Shown here: positions 49,236-59,218 of the stretch, one piece after another
Layout: every line of letters starts with the position of its first letter
How positions within the stretch are numbered: position 1 is the first letter of the stretch
Assembly: GCF_003987015.1 (NCBI RefSeq)
Contig: NZ_PIPQ01000001.1
Coordinates: 496,001-560,000 of the forward strand
DNA from: Aliidiomarina taiwanensis
GTDB taxonomy: Bacteria > Pseudomonadota > Gammaproteobacteria > Enterobacterales > Alteromonadaceae
Direction of reading: 5' to 3'
Length of the DNA stretch: 64,000 bases
The notes under the pieces: generated by a model
Told to the model about the DNA's origin: nothing
What the model saw: the letters and a program-made list of their open reading frames with translations, nothing else
Database searches by the model: none
Made by a program: the position numbers and the translations under genes

Positions 49236-50252
49236 ATGACAGATTCACTACTTCATTATTGCCAAACCTTGCGCAGCGACACTTTCGTGCATGGTTTTCT
49301 TCCTGAATGGATTCAGGTGCGCGGGCCTGTGATTGAACTAACCCTTCCTTTTTATGCAGAAACTGAAGCGCGAAAGCTCATTGCAACAGATGACTTTCTG
49401 AATGCTTACACTTGGCATATTCATGGCAAAGTTGAAGCCTTACCCAGAAAAACGGACGCTAAGGCTGTGTCCAGTCGTAATATTATTGCGGTAACCTCTG
49501 GCAAAGGGGGTGTGGGTAAGTCTTCGGTAACTGTGAGTCTTGCTTTAGCGCTGCAAGCCAGTGGAGCCCGCGTGGGGATTCTCGATGCAGATATTTTTGG
49601 TCCGTCTATTCCTACGATGTTAGGAAACAAACAAGCGAAACCTGAGTTTACGGAAGACAAGAAAATGCTTCCCATTGAGCGTTTTGGACTTCAGGTGAAC
49701 TCCCTTGGCTATTTAACGGACGAAGAGGACGCGACGGTTTGGCGTGGACCTATGGCCAGCCGAGCATTGGAGCAATTGTGTTTTGATACGCGTTGGCATA
49801 ACTTAGACTACTTACTGATAGATATGCCACCCGGGACAGGCGACATTCAATTGACCCTGGCGCAAAAACTCCCTGTTACAGGGGCTGTTATTGTCACCAC
49901 ACCGCAAGAAGTGGCCCTGGCCGATGCACAAAAAGGCATTGCCATGTTCCGTAAGGTGGGGGTGCCTGTATTCGGCTTAGTCGAGAACATGAGTTACTAT
50001 AGCTGCGGTGCGTGCCAACACAAAGACTATATCTTCGGTCGTGACGGTGGTAAAAACTTAGCAGAGCGGCACAGTATTCCTTTACTGGGTGAATGGCCTT
50101 TGGTGACAGATATGCGAGAACACCTAGATGCAGGTACGCCCTTGGTTCAAAGTTCACCCGAACACCCAGTAAGCCAAGAAATAATAACAACAGCAGAGCG
50201 GATGGCGGCCAATGCTTGGCAATTGAGCTCGCCCAATGCGCCAAACGATTGA
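49236..50252 (+). CDS. apbC: Iron-sulfur cluster carrier protein Mrp/ApbC
   Basis: A P-loop ATPase that carries and delivers [4Fe-4S] clusters. It is 338 aa (E. coli Mrp 369). A short N-terminal MIP18/DUF59-like region is followed by the deviant Walker A SGKGGVGKSSVTVSLALAL, the DADIFGPSIPTMLG switch, and the bridging CxxC in SCGACQHKDYIFG. AAGGACC lies upstream of the ATG. The gene is divergent from metG, as in E. coli. dcd follows by about 18 bases. Confidence 0.95.
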   Translation: MTDSLLHYCQTLRSDTFVHGFLPEWIQVRGPVIELTLPFYAETEARKLIATDDFLNAYTWHIHGKVEALPRKTDAKAVSSRNIIAVTSGKGGVGKSSVTVSLALALQASGARVGILDADIFGPSIPTMLGNKQAKPEFTEDKKMLPIERFGLQVNSLGYLTDEEDATVWRGPMASRALEQLCFDTRWHNLDYLLIDMPPGTGDIQLTLAQKLPVTGAVIVTTPQEVALADAQKGIAMFRKVGVPVFGLVENMSYYSCGACQHKDYIFGRDGGKNLAERHSIPLLGEWPLVTDMREHLDAGTPLVQSSPEHPVSQEIITTAERMAANAWQLSSPNAPND

Positions 50253-50270
50253 GTTATATAGGATATGAGC

Positions 50271-50864
50271 ATGCGTTTAACAGATGGACAAATCGAGCAG
50301 TACTTGGCTGCAGGGCATATTGGTATTGAGCCTGCGCCAAGTTCGCAAAACATTTCTGGGGTCACCGTGGATATTCACCTAGGCAATAGCTTCCGGGTCA
50401 TAGATGACCATGCGGCTCCCTATATTGACATTAGCGGCAAGCGGGAAGACATTGACGCAGCTATTCAACGGGTGATGAGCAGTGAAATCATTCTTAACGA
50501 CGATGATCAGTTTTTTATACACCCTGGCGAGTTTGCTTTAGCTGTTACCCATGAGTCGGTGACCTTACCAGACAATATTGTCGGTTGGCTCGATGGCCGC
50601 TCCTCGCTGGCCCGGTTAGGGCTGATGGTGCATGTGACCGCCCACCGAATTGACCCAGGCTGGTCGGGGCAAATTGTGTTGGAGTTTTACAATAGTGGTA
50701 AGCTGCCACTGGCCTTGCGACCGAATATGAAAATAGGGGCGCTTAGCTTTGAAGTGCTTAGCGAGTCTTGCATACGCCCCTACAGTAAACGCACTGACGC
50801 TAAATACAAAGATCAGCGCGGTGCGACCGCCAGCCGCATTAGTGCGGATGACGGTACCGATTAA
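50271..50864 (+). CDS. dcd: dCTP deaminase
   Basis: Deaminates dCTP to dUTP, the main route to dTMP in gammaproteobacteria. It is 197 aa (E. coli 193). The start at 50271 ([12 protein letters not shown]) matches the family; an ATG six bases upstream is also in frame. [20 protein letters not shown] holds the catalytic Glu/Arg region, and [18 protein letters not shown] follows. Its 3' end overlaps the convergent S9 peptidase by 26 bases. Confidence 0.96.
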   Translation: MRLTDGQIEQYLAAGHIGIEPAPSSQNISGVTVDIHLGNSFRVIDDHAAPYIDISGKREDIDAAIQRVMSSEIILNDDDQFFIHPGEFALAVTHESVTLPDNIVGWLDGRSSLARLGLMVHVTAHRIDPGWSGQIVLEFYNSGKLPLALRPNMKIGALSFEVLSESCIRPYSKRTDAKYKDQRGATASRISADDGTD

Positions 50865-52893
50865 ACCATTCGACCATGCGTTGTAGCCGTTCTACCAAGT
50901 TCACTGGCTTGCCGGAACGGCTTAACCCATGTCCTTCCCCGCGAAACACCACCATTTCAACCGGTACTTGGTTTGCTTTTAGGGCATAGAACCATTCTTC
51001 ACCTTGACCAATCGGGGTAATGTGGTCGTCGCTACTATGAATAATCAAAGTAGGCGTGGTTACTTTATTGGCAAACTGCAACGGTGAACGGTCCCAGTAA
51101 TAGTCATAATTCTCCCACAGGGTGCCACCAAACTCTTGTTGCATAGAAAGGGGTGGGAAGGCTTGTGTGCCGGCTTCTGAAATCCAGTTGCTGACACTGC
51201 GCTGGGTAACCGCTGCCTTAAACCTGTCTGTTTGCGTGGTGGCCCAGTTTGTGAGAAAGCCGCCGTGACTGCCCCCGGTAATAAACTGTTGTTCTTTGTC
51301 TAACCAAGGGAAGCGCTCGAGAGTCGCATCGAGGGCACTGATGTTGTCACGGTAGTCCACCCCTCCATAGTCGAATCGTACCTTGTTTTGGTAGTCATAT
51401 CCGTAGCCAGTACTGCCACGGTAATTAACAAAGGTCACTGCATAGCCGTGACCAGCCAACAGCTGGTTTTCTGGGAACCATTGGTGACCCCACATGCCGC
51501 CAGGGCCTCCTTTAATGTTCAAAATAACCGGGGTGTTTTCTGCCGTTTGTTTGGGGGCCAAGAAAAATACGTCAAGCGACTGTTGGTCGGGAGTTTCTGT
51601 GGTAAAACGCTGGTAGGGCGTTAACTTTAGTTTCGCTAACAGTTCGGTATTTGGGTCGTATAGTGCAGGCAGGTGATTACTTGGCTTACCCTGTGCAGAC
51701 ACCCGTACTAGCTCGGTGGGCTGTACTTCGTTTTCACGCAGCCAGGCCCATTGTTGCCCTTGCTCCGAAACCACTAAGCTACTTAAACTAAATCCTTCAC
51801 CCGTGACAGGCTGATAGCCGCTGCCATCGAGAGCGGTGCGAAATAGCATGCGACTGCCGCAGTGGTCTGCAATAAACCAGAGGGCGTCATGAGCTGCCAC
51901 TAAATTACGCGGGTGATGGTCCATGCGCTCTGCTAGCAATTGAACCGTGCCTGAATGAATGTTGGTGCTTAGCAAGCTCGGTGCTGCATACGCATTTTCA
52001 CGACGCACAAAAGCAAGGTGCTCTGAATCTATCCAGAGAGGCTGGCCCGCATAGGCTTTTCCTGCTTGTAAAAGCTGAGTGTCCCCTTCACTCCATAGGA
52101 TGATGTCGCGGGCATAAGCCCCCTCTCGGGCGTCAGGGTGGCGGTTCACGGTAAACACAATGTGCTCGCCCGTTGGGCTGAGTTGGGCATCTTGAATAGA
52201 ATGTTCGACTTCGGCGGCTAAGCGCGTTAAGCGGTGGGTTTGGGTATTGTATTCCCACAAGGTACTAACACGCTCGCTTTTGTAACCCCCTTGGCGTTTG
52301 TAGTCTGCATAGGCAATAAAGTCACTGTCGGCTTCTGGCTGTTCTTTTTTTTCTGCTTTAGCTTGCGGGTCTGTAACTTCAGGAGCATGGCTTAAGGTAA
52401 GCAGTAAACGCGTGTTGTCTGGGTACCAAGCGAGCTGTTGTATGCGTGCTTGTTCAAGATGCAGGAGCAGCTGCGCTTCGCCACCCGAGGTGCTCATGGC
52501 ATACAAGCCAGATACGTCTTTGCCTGCTAAAGGGCCGGTACCGGGGCGGCTGCCTTGGAATAATAAGGTGGTGCCGTCAGGTGAAAATACGGGGGCTCGG
52601 TCACTCTTGCCAGAGGTGAACCGCACGGGGTGCTCTTGGCCCGCTTTGTGGACCCAAATAGACGTCTCCCGTGAGCGCCGGTCGTCACTGACCTGTGCTT
52701 GGACAAATGCCAGCAATTGACCATTGTCGCTGAGGGCCAATTGGCTTAACTGCTTTATATGATAATAGTCTTCTGCGGTTAGGGCCCGTTGTTCAGTTTG
52801 GGTTTCAGCAGGAGTGTGCGCGAGGGCACACCCTGACAATACTAAAGAAGCCGACAGGGCAGCGGCAACTCCAGTGGATGTAAAAGATGTCAT
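50839..52893 (-). CDS. S9-family peptidase (prolyl oligopeptidase/acylaminoacyl type), lipoprotein
   Basis: 684 aa. The signal peptide ends in lipobox LVLSGC (Cys22), so it is an envelope lipoprotein. The first 400 residues form a beta-propeller of PD40/WD40-like blades ([26 protein letters not shown]). The C-terminal alpha/beta hydrolase has the nucleophile Ser542 in [12 protein letters not shown], Asp about 623 in SSDDHITP and His655 in GEGHGLS. It probably cleaves short peptides in the periplasm. It lies 17 bases after the M14 peptidase gene and is probably cotranscribed. Confidence 0.93.
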   Translation of the reverse strand: MTSFTSTGVAAALSASLVLSGCALAHTPAETQTEQRALTAEDYYHIKQLSQLALSDNGQLLAFVQAQVSDDRRSRETSIWVHKAGQEHPVRFTSGKSDRAPVFSPDGTTLLFQGSRPGTGPLAGKDVSGLYAMSTSGGEAQLLLHLEQARIQQLAWYPDNTRLLLTLSHAPEVTDPQAKAEKKEQPEADSDFIAYADYKRQGGYKSERVSTLWEYNTQTHRLTRLAAEVEHSIQDAQLSPTGEHIVFTVNRHPDAREGAYARDIILWSEGDTQLLQAGKAYAGQPLWIDSEHLAFVRRENAYAAPSLLSTNIHSGTVQLLAERMDHHPRNLVAAHDALWFIADHCGSRMLFRTALDGSGYQPVTGEGFSLSSLVVSEQGQQWAWLRENEVQPTELVRVSAQGKPSNHLPALYDPNTELLAKLKLTPYQRFTTETPDQQSLDVFFLAPKQTAENTPVILNIKGGPGGMWGHQWFPENQLLAGHGYAVTFVNYRGSTGYGYDYQNKVRFDYGGVDYRDNISALDATLERFPWLDKEQQFITGGSHGGFLTNWATTQTDRFKAAVTQRSVSNWISEAGTQAFPPLSMQQEFGGTLWENYDYYWDRSPLQFANKVTTPTLIIHSSDDHITPIGQGEEWFYALKANQVPVEMVVFRGEGHGLSRSGKPVNLVERLQRMVEWFNRYRHPH

Positions 52894-52910
52894 GTGCTTC
52901 CTCTTTTATA

Positions 52911-55622
52911 TTAACGCAATGGGCGAGCATGGGCGCTCGCGCGGAAAATGGCATTCATCAATAATACATGCATGCCGTCCATGTAGGCACGGTAGTTTGG
53001 CTCTTGGGTAAAGCTAACAACCATGCCACGGCCATGAGGCTGCTGCATAAGCAGGGGCTTTAAGGCCACTTGTTCGTGGCTTTCAGGCCACATATGGCCG
53101 CTTGCCAACACCTGCTCCTTGTCGCTGAAATACACCAGGTTTCGGCCATCTTCAATGCGCAGCGGCGTATACATTGCATTGCCTGTGTACAGACTATGCA
53201 AGTGCGAGTGAATACCCGCTGTTAACCAATGTTCTTGATCCACTTCTGCACGCAATAATGCACCCGCTACCCAGTCTGGGCGTGTCTTATCAGGGCGAAT
53301 GTAGCGTTGTAAGTCTTGTTTGTCCGTAATCAGGGCGCCTGCACTTTGCCCTTTTGGCACAACATCCCCCACTTGGGCTTTCATTTCTAGCTGACTGGCT
53401 AGTAGCGGGTTGTCGCCACTGGTGGCAAATGCGGTGGCGTTGCCTAAGGTAATCAGCACCCCTCCATTTTGCACCCATTGGCGTAAATGTTCACGGCCCG
53501 AGGCTCCTAGCGCTTGTTGATAACCAGCTCCGCGGGTTGCGGGCAAAATAATAACCTGGTAACGGGACAAGTTGGCCTGTTTCAACTGCTCAGCCCGAAT
53601 AGCCGTCACAGGGTAGTTAAACTCTCGCTCAATAATAAAGCGGGTACTACCAGCACTTAGTACATTGCTTGGTTCGCCCCAAAGCATGGCAATGCGCGGT
53701 GCATGCATGCGCTTCACATTGTTTGAGCCCGGGTTAGGACCTGCTTGCATCCAACTCGAGTCGCTCCCCACGAGGTGCGCACCCGAGGAGTGTGCTAGTT
53801 CTGTAAGAATGTCGTTCAGCTGTTCTGGGTTGCCCTCACGCGGAATAATTAAGGAGCCGGCAGGGTATTGAGTGCCTGTTTTGTCAGTGAAGGCGACATC
53901 CGCGCTGCGCACCAGCAGGCCCGCGCGTAATGCGGCGGTTAATAGTCTGCCGGTGTTCATGTCGCCCCAAGCGGCAAAAAAGCCATAGCGGGCGTCGGGG
54001 TTGCTAAGAGTGCCAGGCTGAATGCGCTGTGGCGCTACTTTTACTGTGTCAGTCGACACGGTGCGGTTACACACTTGCATGTCTAAATTAAATTGCAGGG
54101 GTAAGCTCCATGCCGTCACATCATAAATTTGATCGGGCAGGTTGTTCGCCCGCAACCGCTCTTGTTCCGCAAGAAACTCTGGGTCCATGGGCACATGCTT
54201 ATCCAGCAAAGTACGTATGAGCTGATAGCTTGGCTGGTTGGCATTAACAATATAGGCACCTGCTGGAAAACGGGTACGGCAGGCGCGAAAGTCATTTTGC
54301 GCTTGCTCCACCTCAATGCCGTGCTCGGTTAAAATACTCATCAGTTTTCGATGCCCTGCAGCATCACGTTGATTGGCGAAAATATAGCTGCGCACATCGC
54401 CTTTATTGCCTGCATTCACAGCTTCGCTTCGGTACTGATAGAAACGCTCGAGTAAGGCCTGACGCCGTTGTTGAGCTGTTTCTATCGTTGCCATATAGGC
54501 AATAAAATTGCGCTGCACAGTGTCGGCATAGGTGAGGGTCTCCCCATCGCGGGTACGGAATGTATGCCCACGGGACGAACCTACTTCATAGGTCATGGCA
54601 ATGGTGCCGTGATACAAAGGCCAGCTGGCGCCGTAACCTGGGTAAAAGGCGTCGAAAATCTCACGTGTGTAGTAGTCAATACCATTGGCGTCGAAGTGGC
54701 TGGCGTTATGCTCCCCAACCCAGTGCAGGGCTTCACGCTGCGGCTGGGTTATAAATGGGTTATAGGGGTGCGCCTCGGGTGTAAAGTAATAAGGCGAATC
54801 GCCGCCCATTTCATGGGAGTCAACAAACAAAAGGGGAAACGTTTGTTGCAACACCCGTACACGGCCTTGAGTTTCTGGCTGTGTCAGGGTGAGCCAGTCG
54901 CGGTTCATATCGAACAAGTAATGGTTGGTTCGTCCATTGGGCCAAGGCTCATTGTGCTCTGCAGCAATTCGGTCAGCGGCAGGCTCAAGCCCAATGGTGG
55001 CGTAATAGCGCGACACAAAACGTGCGCGGCCGTCTGGGTTTTGGAGAGGATCAAGGTAAATAACCGTGTCCTGCAATAAAGCGTTTGTGGCCTCGTCTTG
55101 ATGGGCCAGTAAATGCCATGCGGTGACCATGGACGAGTCTGCCGGCGAAATCTCGTTACCATGCACAGAGCTTGCAATCCAAACAGAGGCAGGCTGCTGC
55201 TTTATCATGTCAGCCGCTTCTGCTTCGCTTGTTTGGCGTGGGTCGGCTAACAGGCGCATGTTGGCTTCAAGTTGCTCTAACCTGGCGATGTTTTCTGGAC
55301 TTGAAATCGCCGCATAAAAAAGCGGACGGCCTTCCCATGTACGACCGTATTCAAATAGTTTGATGCGGTCCGGATGGGCTTGCGCCAAAGCGGAGAAATA
55401 GTGATGAATTGCCGCAGGCGAAGAAATACGGGAGCCTGCGGCATAACCTAACACCTGTTCAACAGTGGGCGTACTGCTGAGATACTGGGTGCTGTTGTAC
55501 CAATTCGGTATGTATTGTTGAGGTAGATCTTGGTTTACCGTTGCGCTTGCAAACATGGGCATGGCACAACAAAGAGCGCCAACAAGTACACGTAAACGTG
55601 CACCTAATACAGGTGTGTTCAT
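52911..55622 (-). CDS. M14-family zinc metallopeptidase, exported
   Basis: About 903 aa from the ATG at 55622, with GAGGAAT upstream. A signal peptide ends near FASA. The carboxypeptidase fold has zinc ligands His154 and Glu157 in SSVHGNEISPAD and His270 in FVDSHEMGG, with the general base Glu346 in AMTYEVGSS. A long C-terminal region resembles a glutamine-amidotransferase-like (GATase1) domain (IILPATRGAGYQ, GGVLITLGNATAFA). Substrate unknown; probably peptides in the periplasm. It starts eight bases after the YvcK-family gene stop. Confidence 0.9.
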   Translation of the reverse strand: MNTPVLGARLRVLVGALCCAMPMFASATVNQDLPQQYIPNWYNSTQYLSSTPTVEQVLGYAAGSRISSPAAIHHYFSALAQAHPDRIKLFEYGRTWEGRPLFYAAISSPENIARLEQLEANMRLLADPRQTSEAEAADMIKQQPASVWIASSVHGNEISPADSSMVTAWHLLAHQDEATNALLQDTVIYLDPLQNPDGRARFVSRYYATIGLEPAADRIAAEHNEPWPNGRTNHYLFDMNRDWLTLTQPETQGRVRVLQQTFPLLFVDSHEMGGDSPYYFTPEAHPYNPFITQPQREALHWVGEHNASHFDANGIDYYTREIFDAFYPGYGASWPLYHGTIAMTYEVGSSRGHTFRTRDGETLTYADTVQRNFIAYMATIETAQQRRQALLERFYQYRSEAVNAGNKGDVRSYIFANQRDAAGHRKLMSILTEHGIEVEQAQNDFRACRTRFPAGAYIVNANQPSYQLIRTLLDKHVPMDPEFLAEQERLRANNLPDQIYDVTAWSLPLQFNLDMQVCNRTVSTDTVKVAPQRIQPGTLSNPDARYGFFAAWGDMNTGRLLTAALRAGLLVRSADVAFTDKTGTQYPAGSLIIPREGNPEQLNDILTELAHSSGAHLVGSDSSWMQAGPNPGSNNVKRMHAPRIAMLWGEPSNVLSAGSTRFIIEREFNYPVTAIRAEQLKQANLSRYQVIILPATRGAGYQQALGASGREHLRQWVQNGGVLITLGNATAFATSGDNPLLASQLEMKAQVGDVVPKGQSAGALITDKQDLQRYIRPDKTRPDWVAGALLRAEVDQEHWLTAGIHSHLHSLYTGNAMYTPLRIEDGRNLVYFSDKEQVLASGHMWPESHEQVALKPLLMQQPHGRGMVVSFTQEPNYRAYMDGMHVLLMNAIFRASAHARPLR

Positions 55623-55630
55623 ACTATTCC

Positions 55631-56584
55631 TCACTTATTATTTAATTGGTAGTACGCTTGCGCAATCGCTATACGTAAACGGGTTGCGTCATGGCGATGT
55701 AAGGTGTTTGCTTCAGGGGTTACCGTTTGCACAACGGGAATATGCGTGATCTCATGGGCTTTAGGACTGATTACCGCATGGACCCGGGCGCCTCCTAGAT
55801 ATTGTTCTAACCATGTGAGACGTTCTTGGGTTGATAAACGCCCAGCAGGGCTGTTTTCTTTGACTAAGTTGTCTACATACAGAATGGAAGCACCGGACGC
55901 AGCAATCGCCTGTTGAATTTCTTCCACTAATAAGGGCGGCATAATAGACGTAAGAAAACTACCAGGTCCAAGCAGAATAAGGTCGCTTTGAAGAATATGC
56001 TCTATGGCCTCGGGTGTGGCGGCTACCTTCGGGCTTAAGCTCAAACGTTTGGGCATAGTGACCAGGGCGTCCACATTGATTTCACCAAAGCAATGTAAGT
56101 CTTCAACAGTGTCCGCGGTTAGGTCTGTGGGTACTTCCGACATAGGAAGTACTTTACTATTTACCTTTAAGAGCCGGCTTAATAGCTCAATACTATCAAT
56201 AGGCCGGGCCGAAATTTCATTCAAAGTATGCAGCAATAGATTGCCAAAGCTATGGCCATTTAGTTGGTTGTCGTTGTATCGGTAATTTAGCAGCTCAGCG
56301 GCAAGCGGCTGCTGGGCTAGTTGAGATAAGCAGTTTCGAATGTCGCCCCAGGCTATGCACTTGTGTGTCGCACGCAGCATACCCGTCGAGCCACCATTGT
56401 CTGTGGTCGCAACAACGCCCACTAACTTCTTGCCCATAAACTTTAATGAATAGAGTAAACGGCCCAAGCCATGGCCACCGCCAAGAGCAGTAATGCGCTG
56501 TAAGGGCCTTAAATAGTCGCTGGCTTGGCTGCTTGTTTGTATGTGTTGTGTTTCCAAAGACTGCCTCAACTCAAAGAAGTGCAC
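55631..56584 (-). CDS. ybhK: YvcK/CofD-family protein (YbhK)
   Basis: 317 aa (E. coli YbhK 302). The nucleotide-binding signature RITALGGGHGLGRLLYSL, VATTDNGGSTG, IAWGDIRNCLSQLA and LLGPGSFLTSIMP are all typical. YvcK proteins bind UDP-GlcNAc and influence cell-wall and carbon metabolism in Bacillus; in gammaproteobacteria the role is unclear. The start used is GTG at 56584; no Shine-Dalgarno is evident, so the first residues are uncertain. It is upstream of the M14 and S9 peptidase genes and divergent from waaA. Confidence 0.88.
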   Translation of the reverse strand: MHFFELRQSLETQHIQTSSQASDYLRPLQRITALGGGHGLGRLLYSLKFMGKKLVGVVATTDNGGSTGMLRATHKCIAWGDIRNCLSQLAQQPLAAELLNYRYNDNQLNGHSFGNLLLHTLNEISARPIDSIELLSRLLKVNSKVLPMSEVPTDLTADTVEDLHCFGEINVDALVTMPKRLSLSPKVAATPEAIEHILQSDLILLGPGSFLTSIMPPLLVEEIQQAIAASGASILYVDNLVKENSPAGRLSTQERLTWLEQYLGGARVHAVISPKAHEITHIPVVQTVTPEANTLHRHDATRLRIAIAQAYYQLNNK

Positions 56585-56724
56585 AGCATGTTGTTACATG
56601 CATTTCAAGTATACAACAATGCATTAACATATAACCACAAAAGGGGGCAGTATACCTTGTTTTCGTGGCGTTTTTCCTAAGCATTTGGCAAGATATGCTG
56701 GTTATCAGTGTCTTGGAGTACGTT

Positions 56725-58005
56725 ATGCGCGCTGGCTGTGTCCGTTTGTTGTACACGCTTTTGTTTTATTTGATGGTGCCCTTGTTATTGCTTTCCCTTT
56801 TTTGGCAAAGTCGAAAAAACCCAGCCTACCGCCGCCGTTGGGGTGAACGATTTGGTTTTGTTCAGGTTGCTGAAGAGAATAAACCAACACTTGTGCATTG
56901 CGCTTCTGTTGGAGAGTTTCTTGCCGCCAAAGGTTTTATTGAGCAGTTACTTGATAATGGTACGCCTGTCTGGGTAACCTGCACCACACCTACGGGTTCT
57001 GAACTTATTCAACACTTTCTGCAAGGGCGAGGCGAACATAGCTACTTGCCTCTCGACTTACCATGTGCCGTGGGGCGCTTCTTACAGCGGGTGAAACCCC
57101 AAACCATCGTGCTGATGGAAACCGAGCTGTGGCCTAACTTGGTGCATGCGGGCAAAAAGCACGGTATTCCCCAAGCGCTCATTAACGCCCGCATGTCCCA
57201 GAGTAGTATGAAAGGCTACCTACGCGCAGCTTGGTTGTTTCGTCCGAGCTGGCAAACATTGCAGTTATGTGGTGTGCAGAACGGCGTTCAGGCTGAGCGT
57301 TTTTTACAGTTGGGTGTTCGTACCGAGGCGCTGCAAGTGACAGGCAACCTGAAGTTTGACGTAAAAATACCACCCCAGGTGCAGCGTGATGTGAGTGCTT
57401 TTAAAACCCTCCTTTCGGACCGGCCCATCATTACAGCCGGCAGTACCCATGCAGGGGAAGAAGAAATAGTACTAGCCGCATTTCGTCAGTTGCTCAGCAA
57501 AAAGCCTGACGCCTTGTTAATTTTAGTGCCGCGCCATAAAGAGCGCTTTGAAGAAGTAGCTCACTTAATACAGCAGTCTGGACTGCGTATGGTACGGCGC
57601 AGTAGTGGCGACCCCATGACTGCCGACACACAGGTATTGCTCGCCGACAGCATGGGCGAGTTGATGGTGTGGTACGGGGTTGCAAGCGTCGCTTTTGTCG
57701 GTGGTAGTTTAATAGAGCGGGGTGGGCATAACCCCTTAGAGCCCATGGCGTACGGTTTACCCATTTTATCTGGGCCGCATGTGTTTAACTTTACTGAAGT
57801 GTACCAGCAACTTGACGCGCATAAAGCCATTCGCTGGGTTCACGGCGAGCCAAGTATGGAAGAGGCTTTATTTGAACTGCTTACTTGCCTTGACCAGGCC
57901 CGTCACATTGGCGACCAAGCCCAGCAAGTGTTTGCTCGTCATCGAGGGGCCACAGTGCGAACCTATGCTGCCGTGCAAAGCCTTCAACACGAGCCCACAC
58001 TATGA
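56725..58005 (+). CDS. waaA: 3-deoxy-D-manno-octulosonic acid transferase (Kdo transferase)
   Basis: Transfers Kdo from CMP-Kdo to lipid A precursor in the inner membrane. It is 426 aa (E. coli 425) from the ATG at 56725, which has GGAG six bases upstream; the open frame starts earlier. A membrane helix (LLYTLLFYLMVPLLLLSLF) is followed by YRRRWGERFGF, HCASVGEFLAA with the catalytic Glu, and ETELWPNLV. The C-terminal nucleotide-sugar site includes GGSLIERGGHNPLEPMAYG. It overlaps the Kdo kinase gene, which suggests a single-Kdo core. Confidence 0.96.
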   Translation: MRAGCVRLLYTLLFYLMVPLLLLSLFWQSRKNPAYRRRWGERFGFVQVAEENKPTLVHCASVGEFLAAKGFIEQLLDNGTPVWVTCTTPTGSELIQHFLQGRGEHSYLPLDLPCAVGRFLQRVKPQTIVLMETELWPNLVHAGKKHGIPQALINARMSQSSMKGYLRAAWLFRPSWQTLQLCGVQNGVQAERFLQLGVRTEALQVTGNLKFDVKIPPQVQRDVSAFKTLLSDRPIITAGSTHAGEEEIVLAAFRQLLSKKPDALLILVPRHKERFEEVAHLIQQSGLRMVRRSSGDPMTADTQVLLADSMGELMVWYGVASVAFVGGSLIERGGHNPLEPMAYGLPILSGPHVFNFTEVYQQLDAHKAIRWVHGEPSMEEALFELLTCLDQARHIGDQAQQVFARHRGATVRTYAAVQSLQHEPTL

Positions 58006-58760
58006 TGACGCAAAACCACCTTGTAACGCAGGTAGAAGGCCTTACAGAAAGTTACTTTCAAGCTCCTTTTTGGCAGCAGCACAAGGCCGTAACGGGTACG
58101 TCAGGTGGTCGTAACACGGTGTGGTTTGTGGCGCCAGAAAAGGTGTTATCACAGGCAACAGAAGTCAACGTGCAAGCACAGGAGTGGGTACTGCGGCATT
58201 ATTACCGCGGAGGGCTGCCTGGAAAGTTTATTCGCCGTTCGTTTGTGTATACAGGCTTGAGCCGCACGCGTTCAATGGCTGAATACCAAATGCTTTTAGA
58301 TATGGGCAAAGCACAGCTGCCAGTGCCTAAGCCCGTGGCGGCATTGGTTAAACGCCGTGGCATCACATATCAAGCCAGTTTGCTTATTGAGCGAATACCG
58401 CACACGCAAGATGTAGGGCGGCTCTTGCTCCAACAGAGTTTAAATGAAGAAGAGTGGATGACGGTGGGCGCAACAGTACGGCGCTTTCACTTGGCTGGGG
58501 TGTACCACTCAGACCTAAATTGCAAAAACATTCTGTGGCGCGCCCTTGACCAACAAGCATTCCTGATAGACTTTGACCGCTGTGGTATGAAACCGCGGCC
58601 CTATACTTCTTCACAAATCCTTTCCTGGCAAATGTCTAACTTACAACGCTTGCTGCGTTCTTTTGAAAAAGAGTTAGCCAATACGCCTTCTGGAAGTAGG
58701 TTTCATTGGCAGCCTGCTGACTGGCAGGCCTTTATGGCAGGTTATTCAAAAGCGCCTTAG
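58002..58760 (+). CDS. kdkA: 3-deoxy-D-manno-octulosonic acid kinase KdkA
   Basis: Phosphorylates Kdo of the LPS core at O-4. It is 252 aa and belongs to the RIO/WaaP kinase-like group. LRHYYRGGLPGKFIRRSFVYTG and TRSMAEYQML match H. influenzae KdkA. The kinase catalytic loop is HSDLNCKNILW and the metal-binding DFD is in FLIDFDRCG. It overlaps the waaA stop (ATGATGA), so the pair is coupled. Its stop shares four bases with the stop of the convergent lipoprotein gene. Confidence 0.93.
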   Translation: MMTQNHLVTQVEGLTESYFQAPFWQQHKAVTGTSGGRNTVWFVAPEKVLSQATEVNVQAQEWVLRHYYRGGLPGKFIRRSFVYTGLSRTRSMAEYQMLLDMGKAQLPVPKPVAALVKRRGITYQASLLIERIPHTQDVGRLLLQQSLNEEEWMTVGATVRRFHLAGVYHSDLNCKNILWRALDQQAFLIDFDRCGMKPRPYTSSQILSWQMSNLQRLLRSFEKELANTPSGSRFHWQPADWQAFMAGYSKAP

Positions 58761-59143
58761 TGTTCGCTGTCAGCCAGCACCAATATGCCCGACCGAGGAA
58801 TCTGGAGGACTTGTAAAGAGCCGTCTTGTAACACGACACCTTTTGTAAGAACAGGCTCTGCATTGTGCATTATACTGACTTGGTGTGAACCAGAAAGTAA
58901 ACGCAACGGGCGAGAATTTTCTTTAAAATCAGCCACAGTCCCGACATAAAGAGTGTTAACATAAATCTTATATTGGCTTGCATCGACGTGTGCAGGCGTT
59001 GCAAAGTGGAGTTGTGGTCGCGGATCTTGAATGGGTTGCTCATGAAATGGATGAAGGGCAACAGTGTCTTGCACCGTAACAGAGCATGCGCTAAGCCCGC
59101 TAATGGCCAAAAGAGCAGCAGCAAGTCGTAGGGTGTGAGTCAT
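58757..59143 (-). CDS. Small hypothetical lipoprotein
   Basis: 128 aa from the ATG at 59143; an upstream in-frame start is less likely. The signal peptide ends in lipobox GLSAC (Cys20). The mature region has a short beta-rich domain (YKIYVNTLYVGTVADF, LRLLSGSHQVSIMH) that resembles PEGA-like or carbohydrate-binding folds in pattern only. I do not recognise a family. It is divergent from the DUF192 gene. Confidence 0.75.
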   Translation of the reverse strand: MTHTLRLAAALLAISGLSACSVTVQDTVALHPFHEQPIQDPRPQLHFATPAHVDASQYKIYVNTLYVGTVADFKENSRPLRLLSGSHQVSIMHNAEPVLTKGVVLQDGSLQVLQIPRSGILVLADSEH

Positions 59144-59218
59144 GTGTGTGTCCTTCAATTGCAAATGCACAGGGCTAATTTAACGCTAAATTTACACAAA
59201 TGGAAGGGGGAAGTTCTC

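Noticed and set aside
54468-55079. 203-residue plus-strand open frame opposite the M14 peptidase
   Set aside because: It lies opposite the zinc-binding domain of a recognisable enzyme and shows no motif of its own.
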